From: Gemmataceae bacterium
GTDB taxonomy: Bacteria; Planctomycetota; Planctomycetia; Gemmatales; Gemmataceae
DNA length: 16,447 nucleotides
Direction of reading: 5' to 3'
NCBI GenBank assembly: GCA_020847555.1
Contig: JADLBT010000193.1
Location: 1-16,447 of the forward strand
Shown here: positions 1 through 8,800 of the stretch, piece by piece
Layout: every line of letters begins with the position of its first letter
How positions within the stretch are numbered: the stretch's first letter is position 1
Notes under the pieces: generated by a model
The model's database searches: none
What the model saw: only the letters and a program-made list of their open reading frames with translations
Told to the model about the DNA's origin: nothing
Position numbers and translations under genes: made by a program

Positions 1-1
1 C

Positions 2-3000
2 AACACCATCGGCGGCCCCACCGCAGCCGACCGCAACGTGATTTCGGGCAACCTCGACGCGGGCATCTCCATCGCCGGCGCCAGCGCCGGGAACGTCGTG
101 CTGGGCAACTACATCGGCACCGACGCCACCGGCACCGCCGCCCTCAGCAATGACATTGGCATTCGTATCTTCGACGGGGCGGCGAACAACACCATCGGCG
201 GCACAACCGCAGCGGCCCGCAACGTCATCTCCGGCAACTCGACTGAGGGCGCCGCGAACGGCATCACGATCGAGGGTATCGGGACAACCGGTAACGTGGT
301 CATTGGGAACTACATCGGCACCGACGCGGGCGGGACCACCGCCCTCGGCAACACCGGGTCCGGCGTCGCGATCTTCGACGGCGCATCCGGGAACCTCGTC
401 GGCGGGACGACGGCGGGGGCCGGCAACCTCATCTCCGGCAACCAGGGCGACGGCGTCACCATCATCGACGCCGGGACGACCGGCAACGTGGTGCAGGGGA
501 ACTTCATTGGCACCAACGTCGCCGGCGATGCGATTCTCGCCAACGGCCGTACAGGGGTCGCGATCTTCGCCGGCGCGTCCGCGAACACGGTCGGCGGCGT
601 TGTTGCGGGCGCCGGCAACGTGATTAGCGGCAACGTTGTCTACGACGTCTCCATCAGCGGCGCCGACACGAACGCGAACCTGATCGCGGGGAACCGGATC
701 GGGACGAACGCCGCCGGCACGAGCAGCCTGTCGGCCAACATCACGAACAACCTGGTCGCCATCTTCTTCGGCGCGGCCGGCAACACCGTCGGCGGGAGCA
801 CGCCCACGGCCCGCAACGTCATCTCCGGCGGCGCCGCCGTGATCGGCCTGTCGATCTCGGACGACGCCCGCGCCAACCTGGTCGAGGGGAACTACATCGG
901 CACCGACATCACCGGCACCGCCGCCCTCCCGAACCGGATCGGCCTGAGCATCTTCAACAGCGCCGTGCCCAACCCCGCCAACCGCACGATCGACAACGTC
1001 GTCCGCGGCAACCTCATCGCGGGCAATGTGACCTCCGCCGTGACCATCAGCGACACGAACACGAGCGCCAACCGGGTCGTCGGCAACCGCCTCGGCGTCA
1101 GCGCCAGCGGCGCCGACCTCGGCAACGGCTGGGCCGGCGTCTGGCTTTTCGGCGGGGCTGCCAACAACACGGTCGGCGGGACGGCCGCGGCGGATCGGAA
1201 CGTCATCTCCGGCAACGGCATCGACGGCGTCGCCCTGAGCGGCGTCGGGACGAGCGGCAACGTGGTCGCCGGCAATTACATCGGCACGGACCCGACCGGC
1301 AGCGCGATCCTCGCCAACGACGGGTCCGGCGTCATCATCTTCGGTGGGGCGTCCGGCAACACGGTCGGCGGCACCACGTCGGGCGCCGGCAATGTGATCG
1401 GCGGGAATGTCGTCTTCGGCGTCGCCATTCGGGACGCCGGGACAACTGGAAACGTGGTGGTCGGGAACCTGCTCGGGACGGACGCGACCGGCACGCGCAG
1501 CCTGTCCACAAACGCTACGAACGACACGGTCGCCATCTTCTTCGGCGCCGCCGGCAACACCATCGGCGGCAGCACGCCAGCCGCTCGCAATATTATTTCC
1601 GGTAACCCGGACTGGGTCGGGGTGGCGCTCTCCGACGGAGCCCACGACAACCTGATCGAGGGGAACTACATCGGCACCGACCTCACCGGCACTGCCGCCC
1701 TCCCGAACTGGTACGGGGTCAATATCTTCAACAACGCTTCCGCACCGAACCCGGCCAACCACACAACCGATAACGTGGTCCGCGGCAACCTCATCTCCGG
1801 CAACACCTCGACCGGCGTGGACGTCGCGCAGCTCAACACGGACCGCAACCGCATCGTCGGCAACCGGATCGGCACCGACGCCACCGGCACGGCCGCCCTC
1901 GGCAACGGCGCCTCCGGAATCTACCTGTACGACGGCGCGGCCGACAACACCATCGGCGGCCCGACGGTCGCGGACCAAAACGTCATCGCCTTCAACGGGC
2001 ACAGCGGTGTCCGCGTCGGTTTGAACCCTACCGATCAGGTCGCGAACAATTCCATTCGCGGCAACAGCATCTTCGGCAACGCGAACCTCGGCATCGATCT
2101 CGCGGGCGACGGCGTCACGCTCAATGACTCCGCCGGCCACGCCGGGCCGAACGGGTTCCAGAATTTCCCCGTTCTCACCCAGGTTACAGCCGCCGGGAAC
2201 GATCGTACCGTCTCCGGCCACCTCGACGCGGCCCCCGATACCACGTTCGCGATCGACCTGTACGCCAGCGCCGCCGCCGACCCGTCCGGCCACGGCGAGG
2301 GAGAGGCCTACCTCGGCTCCGTCAGCGCCACCACGAACGCGGCCGGCCGCGCGTCGTTCAGTTTCACCTACACCGCGGACCCGGCCCGCTCGTTCCTGAC
2401 GTCCACGGCGACCGCCCCGACCGGAAGCACGTCGGAATTCTCCGGCCACAGCCTGTCGCCGGTCCTCGCGGCCACCAGCGACGGTTCCGGGGGCAGCGAG
2501 TCGGCGCCCCCGCCGGTGCTTCCGGCCACCAGCGACGGTTCCGGGGGCAGCGAGTCGGTGCCCCCGGCGATCCTTCCGGAACCCGCCGGCACGAACGACC
2601 CGACCGCCCCGCCGAGTTTGGTCCCGACATTCAAGTTGCCCGTCGCGCCGCCGTTTGAGCCGCCGGCGGAAACGCCGAGGAGCACGCCCGTGCCGCCGCA
2701 CCACGACGCGCCCCCTCCCGGTTTCGCGGCTCCCGTCTCGACGCCGACTCTTGCGGCCACCCTGACGGCGCTGCTGTTCCCCACGACCGTGGGGGCGGAC
2801 GGCGTCGTGCCCGACTCGTCTCGCGCCTTCGCCGATATGGCCGAGGTTACGACCACCGCCGTCCTGGAGGCGCTGGCGCGCGAACTCGCAGCGACGGCGG
2901 TCCCGGTCGGCGGAGACATCCTGCCCAACGGCGAGACGAGGACGAACCCGAACGACGCGGTGCGGATCGAACTCGGCGAGAGTTTCGTCACTCCGGCCGG

Positions 3001-3496
3001 GATCACGCCGGTCGCCGGCAGTTTCATCAGCCCGGTGTTCGTGACGCAGCGACGGCTGGTAAGCCCGCAGGCGGCGGTGACCGAGCCCAACCTCTCACTG
3101 GCGCCCGAGGTGCAGCCGCTCACCCAGGCGACGCAGGTGGTCGCGGCCACGCTCGACGGCGACGACAGCGTCCAACTCGTAGAGGCTCTGCTGGAGGCGA
3201 ACCGCAGGCGCTCGGCGCCGCCCCCCGCCCGGCCAGCCGAGACTGCGGCCCCCAGCACCGGGGGAGACGCGGACACGAACATCCCGGCTCGCCCGGCGCC
3301 CGCCCCCCAGCCGCCGGCCCCCGGCGCGGCGGGCGGAGCGGACGCGCCTGCGGCCCACGCGCCGGCGGCGGGTCTGGCGCGGTGGCTGCCGGTCCCGGCG
3401 GTTGCTGCCCTGGCCGCGGGATGGTTGTGGCGCCGGATCCGCTGCCGAGGGCTCCGCGACGGAAAGCAGCTAATGAACGACCCGGCCGCCGTTTGA
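2..3496 (+). CDS. Giant right-handed beta-helix repeat surface protein (5' end missing)
   Basis: The reading frame is open from base 2, so the true start lies upstream. About 690 residues consist of degenerate repeats built around NTIGG, NVISGN and NYIGTD..GTAALGN, the pattern of parallel beta-helix (pectate-lyase-like) repeat proteins. Next comes a segment containing NGFQNFPVLT, DPSGHGEG and TSEFSG (about residues 715-820), which in this family commonly closes the beta-helix. A Pro/Ala/Ser-rich stalk follows, with two copies of an 18-residue unit. Near the C-terminus a hydrophobic stretch (VPAVAALAAGWLW) is followed by Arg/Lys residues, which suggests a membrane or sorting anchor. No catalytic residues can be recognised. 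A role as a cell-surface adhesin or polysaccharide-binding protein is inferred. The stop is TGA at 3494-3496. The downstream kinase gene starts 136 bases later, across a hairpin, so the two need not share a transcript. Confidence 0.85.
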   Translation, partial: NTIGGPTAADRNVISGNLDAGISIAGASAGNVVLGNYIGTDATGTAALSNDIGIRIFDGAANNTIGGTTAAARNVISGNSTEGAANGITIEGIGTTGNVVIGNYIGTDAGGTTALGNTGSGVAIFDGASGNLVGGTTAGAGNLISGNQGDGVTIIDAGTTGNVVQGNFIGTNVAGDAILANGRTGVAIFAGASANTVGGVVAGAGNVISGNVVYDVSISGADTNANLIAGNRIGTNAAGTSSLSANITNNLVAIFFGAAGNTVGGSTPTARNVISGGAAVIGLSISDDARANLVEGNYIGTDITGTAALPNRIGLSIFNSAVPNPANRTIDNVVRGNLIAGNVTSAVTISDTNTSANRVVGNRLGVSASGADLGNGWAGVWLFGGAANNTVGGTAAADRNVISGNGIDGVALSGVGTSGNVVAGNYIGTDPTGSAILANDGSGVIIFGGASGNTVGGTTSGAGNVIGGNVVFGVAIRDAGTTGNVVVGNLLGTDATGTRSLSTNATNDTVAIFFGAAGNTIGGSTPAARNIISGNPDWVGVALSDGAHDNLIEGNYIGTDLTGTAALPNWYGVNIFNNASAPNPANHTTDNVVRGNLISGNTSTGVDVAQLNTDRNRIVGNRIGTDATGTAALGNGASGIYLYDGAADNTIGGPTVADQNVIAFNGHSGVRVGLNPTDQVANNSIRGNSIFGNANLGIDLAGDGVTLNDSAGHAGPNGFQNFPVLTQVTAAGNDRTVSGHLDAAPDTTFAIDLYASAAADPSGHGEGEAYLGSVSATTNAAGRASFSFTYTADPARSFLTSTATAPTGSTSEFSGHSLSPVLAATSDGSGGSESAPPPVLPATSDGSGGSESVPPAILPEPAGTNDPTAPPSLVPTFKLPVAPPFEPPAETPRSTPVPPHHDAPPPGFAAPVSTPTLAATLTALLFPTTVGADGVVPDSSRAFADMAEVTTTAVLEALARELAATAVPVGGDILPNGETRTNPNDAVRIELGESFVTPAGITPVAGSFISPVFVTQRRLVSPQAAVTEPNLSLAPEVQPLTQATQVVAATLDGDDSVQLVEALLEANRRRSAPPPARPAETAAPSTGGDADTNIPARPAPAPQPPAPGAAGGADAPAAHAPAAGLARWLPVPAVAALAAGWLWRRIRCRGLRDGKQLMNDPAAV
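424..1974 (+). repeat. Two tandem 774-777-nt copies inside the beta-helix gene
   Basis: Landmarks recur at a fixed offset of 774 nt: GCGAT.CTCGCCAAC at 530 and 1304, GTCGCCATCTTCTTCGG at 755 and 1529, and GAGGGGAACTACATCGG in the codon run from 881 and 1655. One extra codon (NSAVP versus NNASAP) moves the offset to 777 further on. The copies cover roughly 424-1197 and 1198-1974. They are about 258 residues each and stay in frame. Each copy holds several short beta-helix repeats, so this is a second-order duplication. Copy boundaries are approximate because the short repeats resemble each other. Confidence 0.75.
2470..2578 (+). repeat. 54-bp direct tandem repeat in the Pro-rich stalk
   Basis: A 35-base block starting GGCCACCAGCGACGG occurs at 2470-2504 and again at 2524-2558, with the repeat period 54 bp. 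It encodes two copies of an 18-residue unit beginning ATSDGSGGSES and ending in a Pro-rich tail. The near-identity at the DNA level suggests a recent slippage or duplication. Confidence 0.8.
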
Positions 3497-3528
3497 TTCG
3501 CGGTCCGAGTGAAGCGGTCCGGTTTGTC

Positions 3529-3562
3529 TTTCCCCCCCTCCCACGAGGGGAGAGGGGGGAAA
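3529..3562 (+). terminator. C/G-rich inverted repeat between the beta-helix and kinase genes
   Basis: TTTCCCCCC... pairs with ...GGGGGGAAA around a centre reading CTCCCACGAGGGGAGA, giving an imperfect hairpin of about 14 bp. It lies 32 bases after the beta-helix stop codon, so it could terminate that transcript. The A/T flanks are short and there is no long T-tract. The sequence also resembles a dispersed GAGGGGAGAGGGG-type repeat that I recall from planctomycete genomes. The rest of 3497-3632 holds only the kinase ribosome-binding site. Confidence 0.4.
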
Positions 3563-3632
3563 AGCAGACAACTACTCCCGCACCGTGTACGAGAGGCGGA
3601 GCGCTCGCCGGGTCAGGTTGGAGGGCAGGCCG

Positions 3633-5819
3633 ATGATCGAAACGGACCGGAAGGAACTCAAGTCGTTGCCGGTGACGCTGGTGCTCCAGCTGGAGGAACG
3701 GTGCGACCAGTTCGAGGCGGCGTGGCGGTCCGAGGACCAAAAAGCCACGCCCCAAATTGAGGACTTTCTTCGGGGCGGCTCCGCCGCGCCGCGCCCCGGA
3801 GCGCCCGCGTCCGACACGGCCCGCGACGCGGGCGCGGCGCCGGCGGCCGAGCAGCAGGCCACCGACAGCGAGCCCGCCCCCACGGAGAAGGACATCCCGG
3901 CAGGCTCTGGCAGCATGGATTCCCTCCGCCGGGCGCTCGTGCGCGAGCTGGTGCTGATCGATGTTGCATACCGCCGACGCGCCGGCGAAGCCCCCCACGC
4001 GGAGGACTACCTGGACCGCTTTCCGGACCTGGATCGCGCCTGGCTCGTCGGCGTCGTCGGAGCCGGGCCGGCCCCGACAACGACGGCCTCCGCGACGGAG
4101 ATTTACCTGTCCGGGTCGCGTGGCTGCAGCCTGTCGGGGACGCCGCCGCCGGCCGACATCCTCCCCTCCCCTCCCGACACCGTCGAGGAACCCTTCGGGA
4201 CGCTGGCCGCCGCCGCCATCCAGGCGTTCCGGCAGGATCAACCGCCGGGCTACGAGATCCTCGGCGAACTCGGACGGGGCAGCATGGGAGTGGTGTACAA
4301 GGCCCGGCAGAAAGGGCTCGACCGCATCGTCGCCCTCAAGATGATTACCAGCGACATCCCGCTGACGGCCGAGGCGGTGATGCGCTTCCACCGCGAGGCC
4401 CGGGCCGCGGCCGCCCTGGACCACCCGAACATCGTGGCGATCTACGCCCCCGGCGAGCACAACGGCCGGCCGTTCTTCGTCATGGCGTATGTGGAGGGCG
4501 AGACGGTCCGGCAGCTGGTCCAGCGCGACGGCAGGCCCTCCCCGGTCCGGGCCGCGGAGCTGGTGGCGGCGCTGGCCGACGCCGTCCACTACGCCCACCA
4601 GCGCGGTATCGTTCACCGCGACCTCAAGCCGGAGAACGTGCTGCTCGACGCCCACGGCCGGCCGCGCGTGACCGACTTCGGCCTGGCGTATCACCTCGGC
4701 ACGGAGGGGGACGCCGAGCGTCTGACGCACGCCGGGGCGGTGATGGGGACGCCGGCCTACATGTCCCCCGAGCAGGCGAAGAGCAGTCCCGAGGCGGTCG
4801 GGCCAGCCACGGACGTCTACAGCCTGGGCGGCATCCTCTACTTCCTGCTAACTGGCCGTCCGCCGTTCCAGGGCCGGTGCATGAGCGACGTTCTGATCCA
4901 GGTCACCACCGAGGCGCCCTCGCCGCCGCGCCAGGTCAGCCCGCAGGTGCCGGCAGCGCTGGAGGCCATCTGCCTGCGCTGCCTGGCGAAGGAGCCGGCC
5001 CGGCGCCCGGCCACTGCCGAGGCCCTGGCGGAAGACCTGCGCGACGCCGTGCGCGTGCTGGAGCAGGGAGGGGCGGCACACGCCCCCGACCCCGCCGAGC
5101 AACCGCCCGCCGGCCCCCCCGTCACGACCGGGGCTGGTCACCAGCGGTGGTGGATCGGGCTGGCAGCCGCTCTGCTCGTCGGGATCGGGGCCGGCGTGTG
5201 GCTGGCGGCCACGTCCCGGACGACCGAGCCGGCACCTCCGGTCAACCCCAGGCCCGACGGCTCGGTCCCGGCGCCGGTGGCGAAACAGCTGCCGCTCCCG
5301 GAGAAGCTGCGCACCGACTTCGGCCTGGAAGTGACGATGCTCGGCAAGGTGCCCGGGAAGGAGGGATTCGTTCCCCTGCAGCCCGGGCCGGACGGCATCC
5401 TCACCCTGCGCGAGCAGGACGAGGTCAAGTTCCGGATCGAGGTCGAGCGGCCGGCCCACGTCGGGATCTGGTCGATCAACGCCGACGGGTCCATCTGTCA
5501 GCTGTTCCCCAACCAGTGGGAGCCGGATCACCTCTTCAAGCCGGGCGTGGCGCGGGTGGTGCCGCAGACGGACGCGGTGGCCGGGAAGACAAAGGAGAAG
5601 ACGACGTTCGATTGGATCTGGGTCCAGGCCTCGACGAAGCCGTGGGATTCGGACCGGGGCCAGCGAGAGCGCGAGAGCCCCTTTCTCCTCTTCAAGACCG
5701 AGCGGGAACGCCGGGCGTGGGCGGAGAGCCGCGGGGAGATCAAGTTGCGCCCCGCCTCTCTCTCGGAATCCATCCTGAAGTTCCGGGTCGGATCGCGTCA
5801 GGACGGCCCCGCGCGCTGA
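3633..5819 (+). CDS. Transmembrane Ser/Thr protein kinase with DUF4384-like C-terminal domain
   Basis: The protein has 728 residues from the ATG at 3633, which follows GGAGGG at 3620-3625; the in-frame start at 3585 lacks such a site. Residues 1-205 are a leader with two copies of a motif common in planctomycete kinases, ending in IEDFLRG and AEDYLDRFPDL. The kinase domain runs from about 207 to 477: glycine loop GRGSMG, ATP-binding K236 in VALKM, HRDLKPEN with catalytic D330, DFG at 348-350, and GTPAYMSPE. All key residues are present, so an active Hanks-type kinase is expected. A membrane helix (WWIGLAAALLVGIGAG..., about 506-527) separates the cytoplasmic kinase from an outside region. That region (about 590-660, LREQDEVKFRIEVERPAHVG, then SINADGSICQLFPN) resembles DUF4384, a domain often found with caspase-like or CHAT proteins. 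A CHAT gene starts 28 bases downstream, so an operon and joint function are likely. The substrate is unknown. Confidence 0.92.
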   Translation: MIETDRKELKSLPVTLVLQLEERCDQFEAAWRSEDQKATPQIEDFLRGGSAAPRPGAPASDTARDAGAAPAAEQQATDSEPAPTEKDIPAGSGSMDSLRRALVRELVLIDVAYRRRAGEAPHAEDYLDRFPDLDRAWLVGVVGAGPAPTTTASATEIYLSGSRGCSLSGTPPPADILPSPPDTVEEPFGTLAAAAIQAFRQDQPPGYEILGELGRGSMGVVYKARQKGLDRIVALKMITSDIPLTAEAVMRFHREARAAAALDHPNIVAIYAPGEHNGRPFFVMAYVEGETVRQLVQRDGRPSPVRAAELVAALADAVHYAHQRGIVHRDLKPENVLLDAHGRPRVTDFGLAYHLGTEGDAERLTHAGAVMGTPAYMSPEQAKSSPEAVGPATDVYSLGGILYFLLTGRPPFQGRCMSDVLIQVTTEAPSPPRQVSPQVPAALEAICLRCLAKEPARRPATAEALAEDLRDAVRVLEQGGAAHAPDPAEQPPAGPPVTTGAGHQRWWIGLAAALLVGIGAGVWLAATSRTTEPAPPVNPRPDGSVPAPVAKQLPLPEKLRTDFGLEVTMLGKVPGKEGFVPLQPGPDGILTLREQDEVKFRIEVERPAHVGIWSINADGSICQLFPNQWEPDHLFKPGVARVVPQTDAVAGKTKEKTTFDWIWVQASTKPWDSDRGQRERESPFLLFKTERERRAWAESRGEIKLRPASLSESILKFRVGSRQDGPAR

Positions 5820-5847
5820 CCGGACCATCAGCCCACAGGAGCAGAAG

Positions 5848-8800
5848 ATGAGCACCCAACGCGGCCGGTGTCGGGCGGTCGGGCAGACGGTTCGTCGCCT
5901 CGCCCTCTGTCTCGGCCTGTGGGCCGCGGCCGCGTCCGCCCGCGCCCAGGCGCCGGCGGACCTGCTTCCGCGGGCCGACCGGCTGTACCGGCTGGACCGA
6001 CTGCTGGACGCCGAGCCGTTCTACCGGCTCGCGCTGGACACGGTGGAGGGCGCCGACCGCCGCCGCTGCTTCGACCAGTTGCTCGCGATTTACGTCCGCG
6101 TCGGCCGGCAGGACCAGGCGATTCAGACCGGGCTGCGGTACGACTCGTGGCTGCGCCGCATCGGCGACCTGAAGCGGGCACGCGAACTCGCCCTCGATCT
6201 TGGCAGCTGGTATATCGGCCTGGGCCACTACGCGGCGTCCGAGCCGTACCTGCACCGGGCTCTCGCCGACCTCGCGGCCGACCCCCTGCCGCCGTCCCGC
6301 CGGATCAGCACGCTGAGCTACCTCGCCCTGGCCGCGGAGAAGCAGGGCGACACCCGCCGCGCCGGCGACGCCTGGCGCGAGGTCGAGCAGTTTGCGCGCG
6401 TCCAGCTGGACGGTCCAGGTCAGACGCGCGATCCGCAGCTGCGCATCGAATGCACGCGCCGGCTGGCCGACAGCTACCGCTTCCAGGGGCGCTCGAAGGA
6501 GGCCATCGGCCGGCTCGAACCGATCCTCAAGGTGTTCGACGACCTGAAGCCGGCGGACCCGCTCGAACGGCGCGACACCCTCCGCCAGCTGGCCGGCCAC
6601 CTGACGGCCGTCGGCCGCTACGCCGACGCCGAGAAGCGGTTGCGGCAGGCGCTGGCGCTGCACGAGGAGCACGGTGCGGCGGATCTGCTCACCCGCGCCG
6701 ACCTGTCGTGCGACCTCGGCGACTTGCTGGAGCGGCAGGGGCACCTGGCCAGGGCAACCCCGCTGCGGCAGCAGGCGGCGCGCGACTATCAGACCGTACT
6801 GGAAGGACCACAGACCGGCCGGCCGGAGGCGGCGGGGGCGCTGGCCGCGTTCTGGAAGCTGCACGTCCTGTTCCAGCGCACCGGCCAGCTTGACCGGGCA
6901 TTGAAGCTGACGCAGGAGCAGACCGACCAGTGGGGCAGCGAGCTGATCGAGCCGCGACTGCACGCCGAGCAGGGCCGGCTGCAGGTGCTGCTTGGCGACT
7001 ACGCCCCGTCGCGCCGGCTGCTCGACGGCGCGGTCCGCGACCTGGAGAAGCAGTCCCCGGTCAACCTGATCGACCTGCCGGCGGCGCTGCTCAACCTCGG
7101 GGTCGCGGAGCTGGCGACCGGCGGCCGGCACCGGGCGACCGAGCTGGGGAACCGCTGCCGCACGCTGTATGACAAACACCGCCTCCCCCCGGACCTGGTG
7201 CTGGTCGAGACGTACAACCTGCTCGGCACATGCGCCGCCCAGGACGGCAACTACCAGCAGGGAATCGCGTTCTTCCGCGAGGGGGCGGCCCTCTGCGTTC
7301 GGCTCGGCCCGGCGGCGGACCCGCAGCGCAGCAACCTGCTGCTCAACATCGCCCTGCTCCACAAGTCGCAGGGCGACCTGGACCGGGCGCTGACCGCGTG
7401 CCAGGAGGCCCGCAAGATCTACGAGCGCTTCGCCGTTCCGGACGCCCTCGGCTTCGCAGCTCTTGACGCTGCCACGGCCGCCCTCCTCGTCGCCCGGATC
7501 CGGCTCGACGAGGCAAACACGCTGGCGGACGAAATCCTGCGGCGGTGCCGGCTGCACGGGATCGACAGAGGGCCGCTGGTGCTGACGGCACGCCACTGCC
7601 AGGGGTTGTTCCAGCTGCAGCGGGGCAACTTCGCCGACGCGGAACGCGCCTGGAACGACATCGAGAAACTGCACGGGCCGAAGTCGCCGCTGCGGCCGCG
7701 CACCCTGAACTATCAGGCGCTGACACGCGAACTGCAGGGGCGGAACGCCGACGCCGAGACGCTGTACCGCGAGGCGCTGGGGCTGCACCGGCAGAGCCCG
7801 CGGGCGTTCCCGGTGGTCCACTTCATGACCCTGTGGCGGCTCGCCAACGTTGCCGATCGCGGCGGGAAGCGTGCGGAGGCGCGCGCCCTGCTGGAGGAGG
7901 CCATCGGGATTGTGGAGAAGGCACGCATGCGAACCTACGGCGACAGCGAGCAGCGTGCGCTGTTCTTCGCCCAGTTTGAGGCGGCGTTCGAGCAGCTGGT
8001 GGCCTGGTGCGTCCGCGACGGCGACGTACCCGGGGCGGTCGGGGCCGCCGCGCGCAGTCGCAGCCGCACCCTGCTGGATCAGTTGCTGCTGGCCAACGTC
8101 GATCCCCGCAAGAGCCTGCGTGGGCCGCGCGGCGAGGCGCTGCTCAAAAAGGACGACGAGCTGCGCCGCCGCATCGCGGCCCTGCGCGGCCAGATCCAGC
8201 TGGTCCGGGAGGAGGACGTCAAGAGCGAGGCGGTCCAGCGCAAGCTGGCGGACCTGGAGAAGGCGCAGCAGGAGTTCACCGAGGTCTTCCGCGAGATCCT
8301 GAACCTGCACCCGGTGTACCGGAGCCTGACTGGCCAGCAGTTCGCTGCCGCCGACCTGGACCGGCTGCGCGACCGCGCGCTCGGGTCGAAGAACCTGCTC
8401 CTGGTCTACCACGTCGGCCGGCGGCAAAGCTACCTGCTGCTGCTGGGCGGCCGCAAGCACGCCCCGGAGGCGTTCGCCCTGACGGTCCCGGAAGACATCG
8501 CGAAGAACGTGGCCCCGCCGCCCGCCCCATCCCTGGAAGAGACGCTGGGAAAGACGCGCGGCATCGTCCTGCGGGCGAAGGGCGCGGGGCAACCACCCCT
8601 CCCCGCCCTCCGCAAGCCGGCCGCGTCGGTGCCGCTCGGCCAGCAGGTGCTGCGTGCCCTGGTGGGGCACTACCTCGAACAGATCGGCCAACCCGGCTTC
8701 GAGCCGGCCCGCGGCGTGTACCTGCGGCCGCGCGATCCCGCCCGCCCGCCATCGACGCACCGGCCCGAGCTGCTCGCCGACGTCCTGCTGCCCGCCGCCG

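Noticed and set aside
38..2100. Regularly spaced repeats that might suggest a CRISPR array
   Set aside because: The repeats are degenerate, in frame and protein-coding (beta-helix rungs), with no identical repeats and unique spacers.
3120..4730. 536-codon minus-strand frame
   Set aside because: It is antisense to the beta-helix gene end and the kinase domain, is rich in Arg/Gly/His, and has no recognisable domain.
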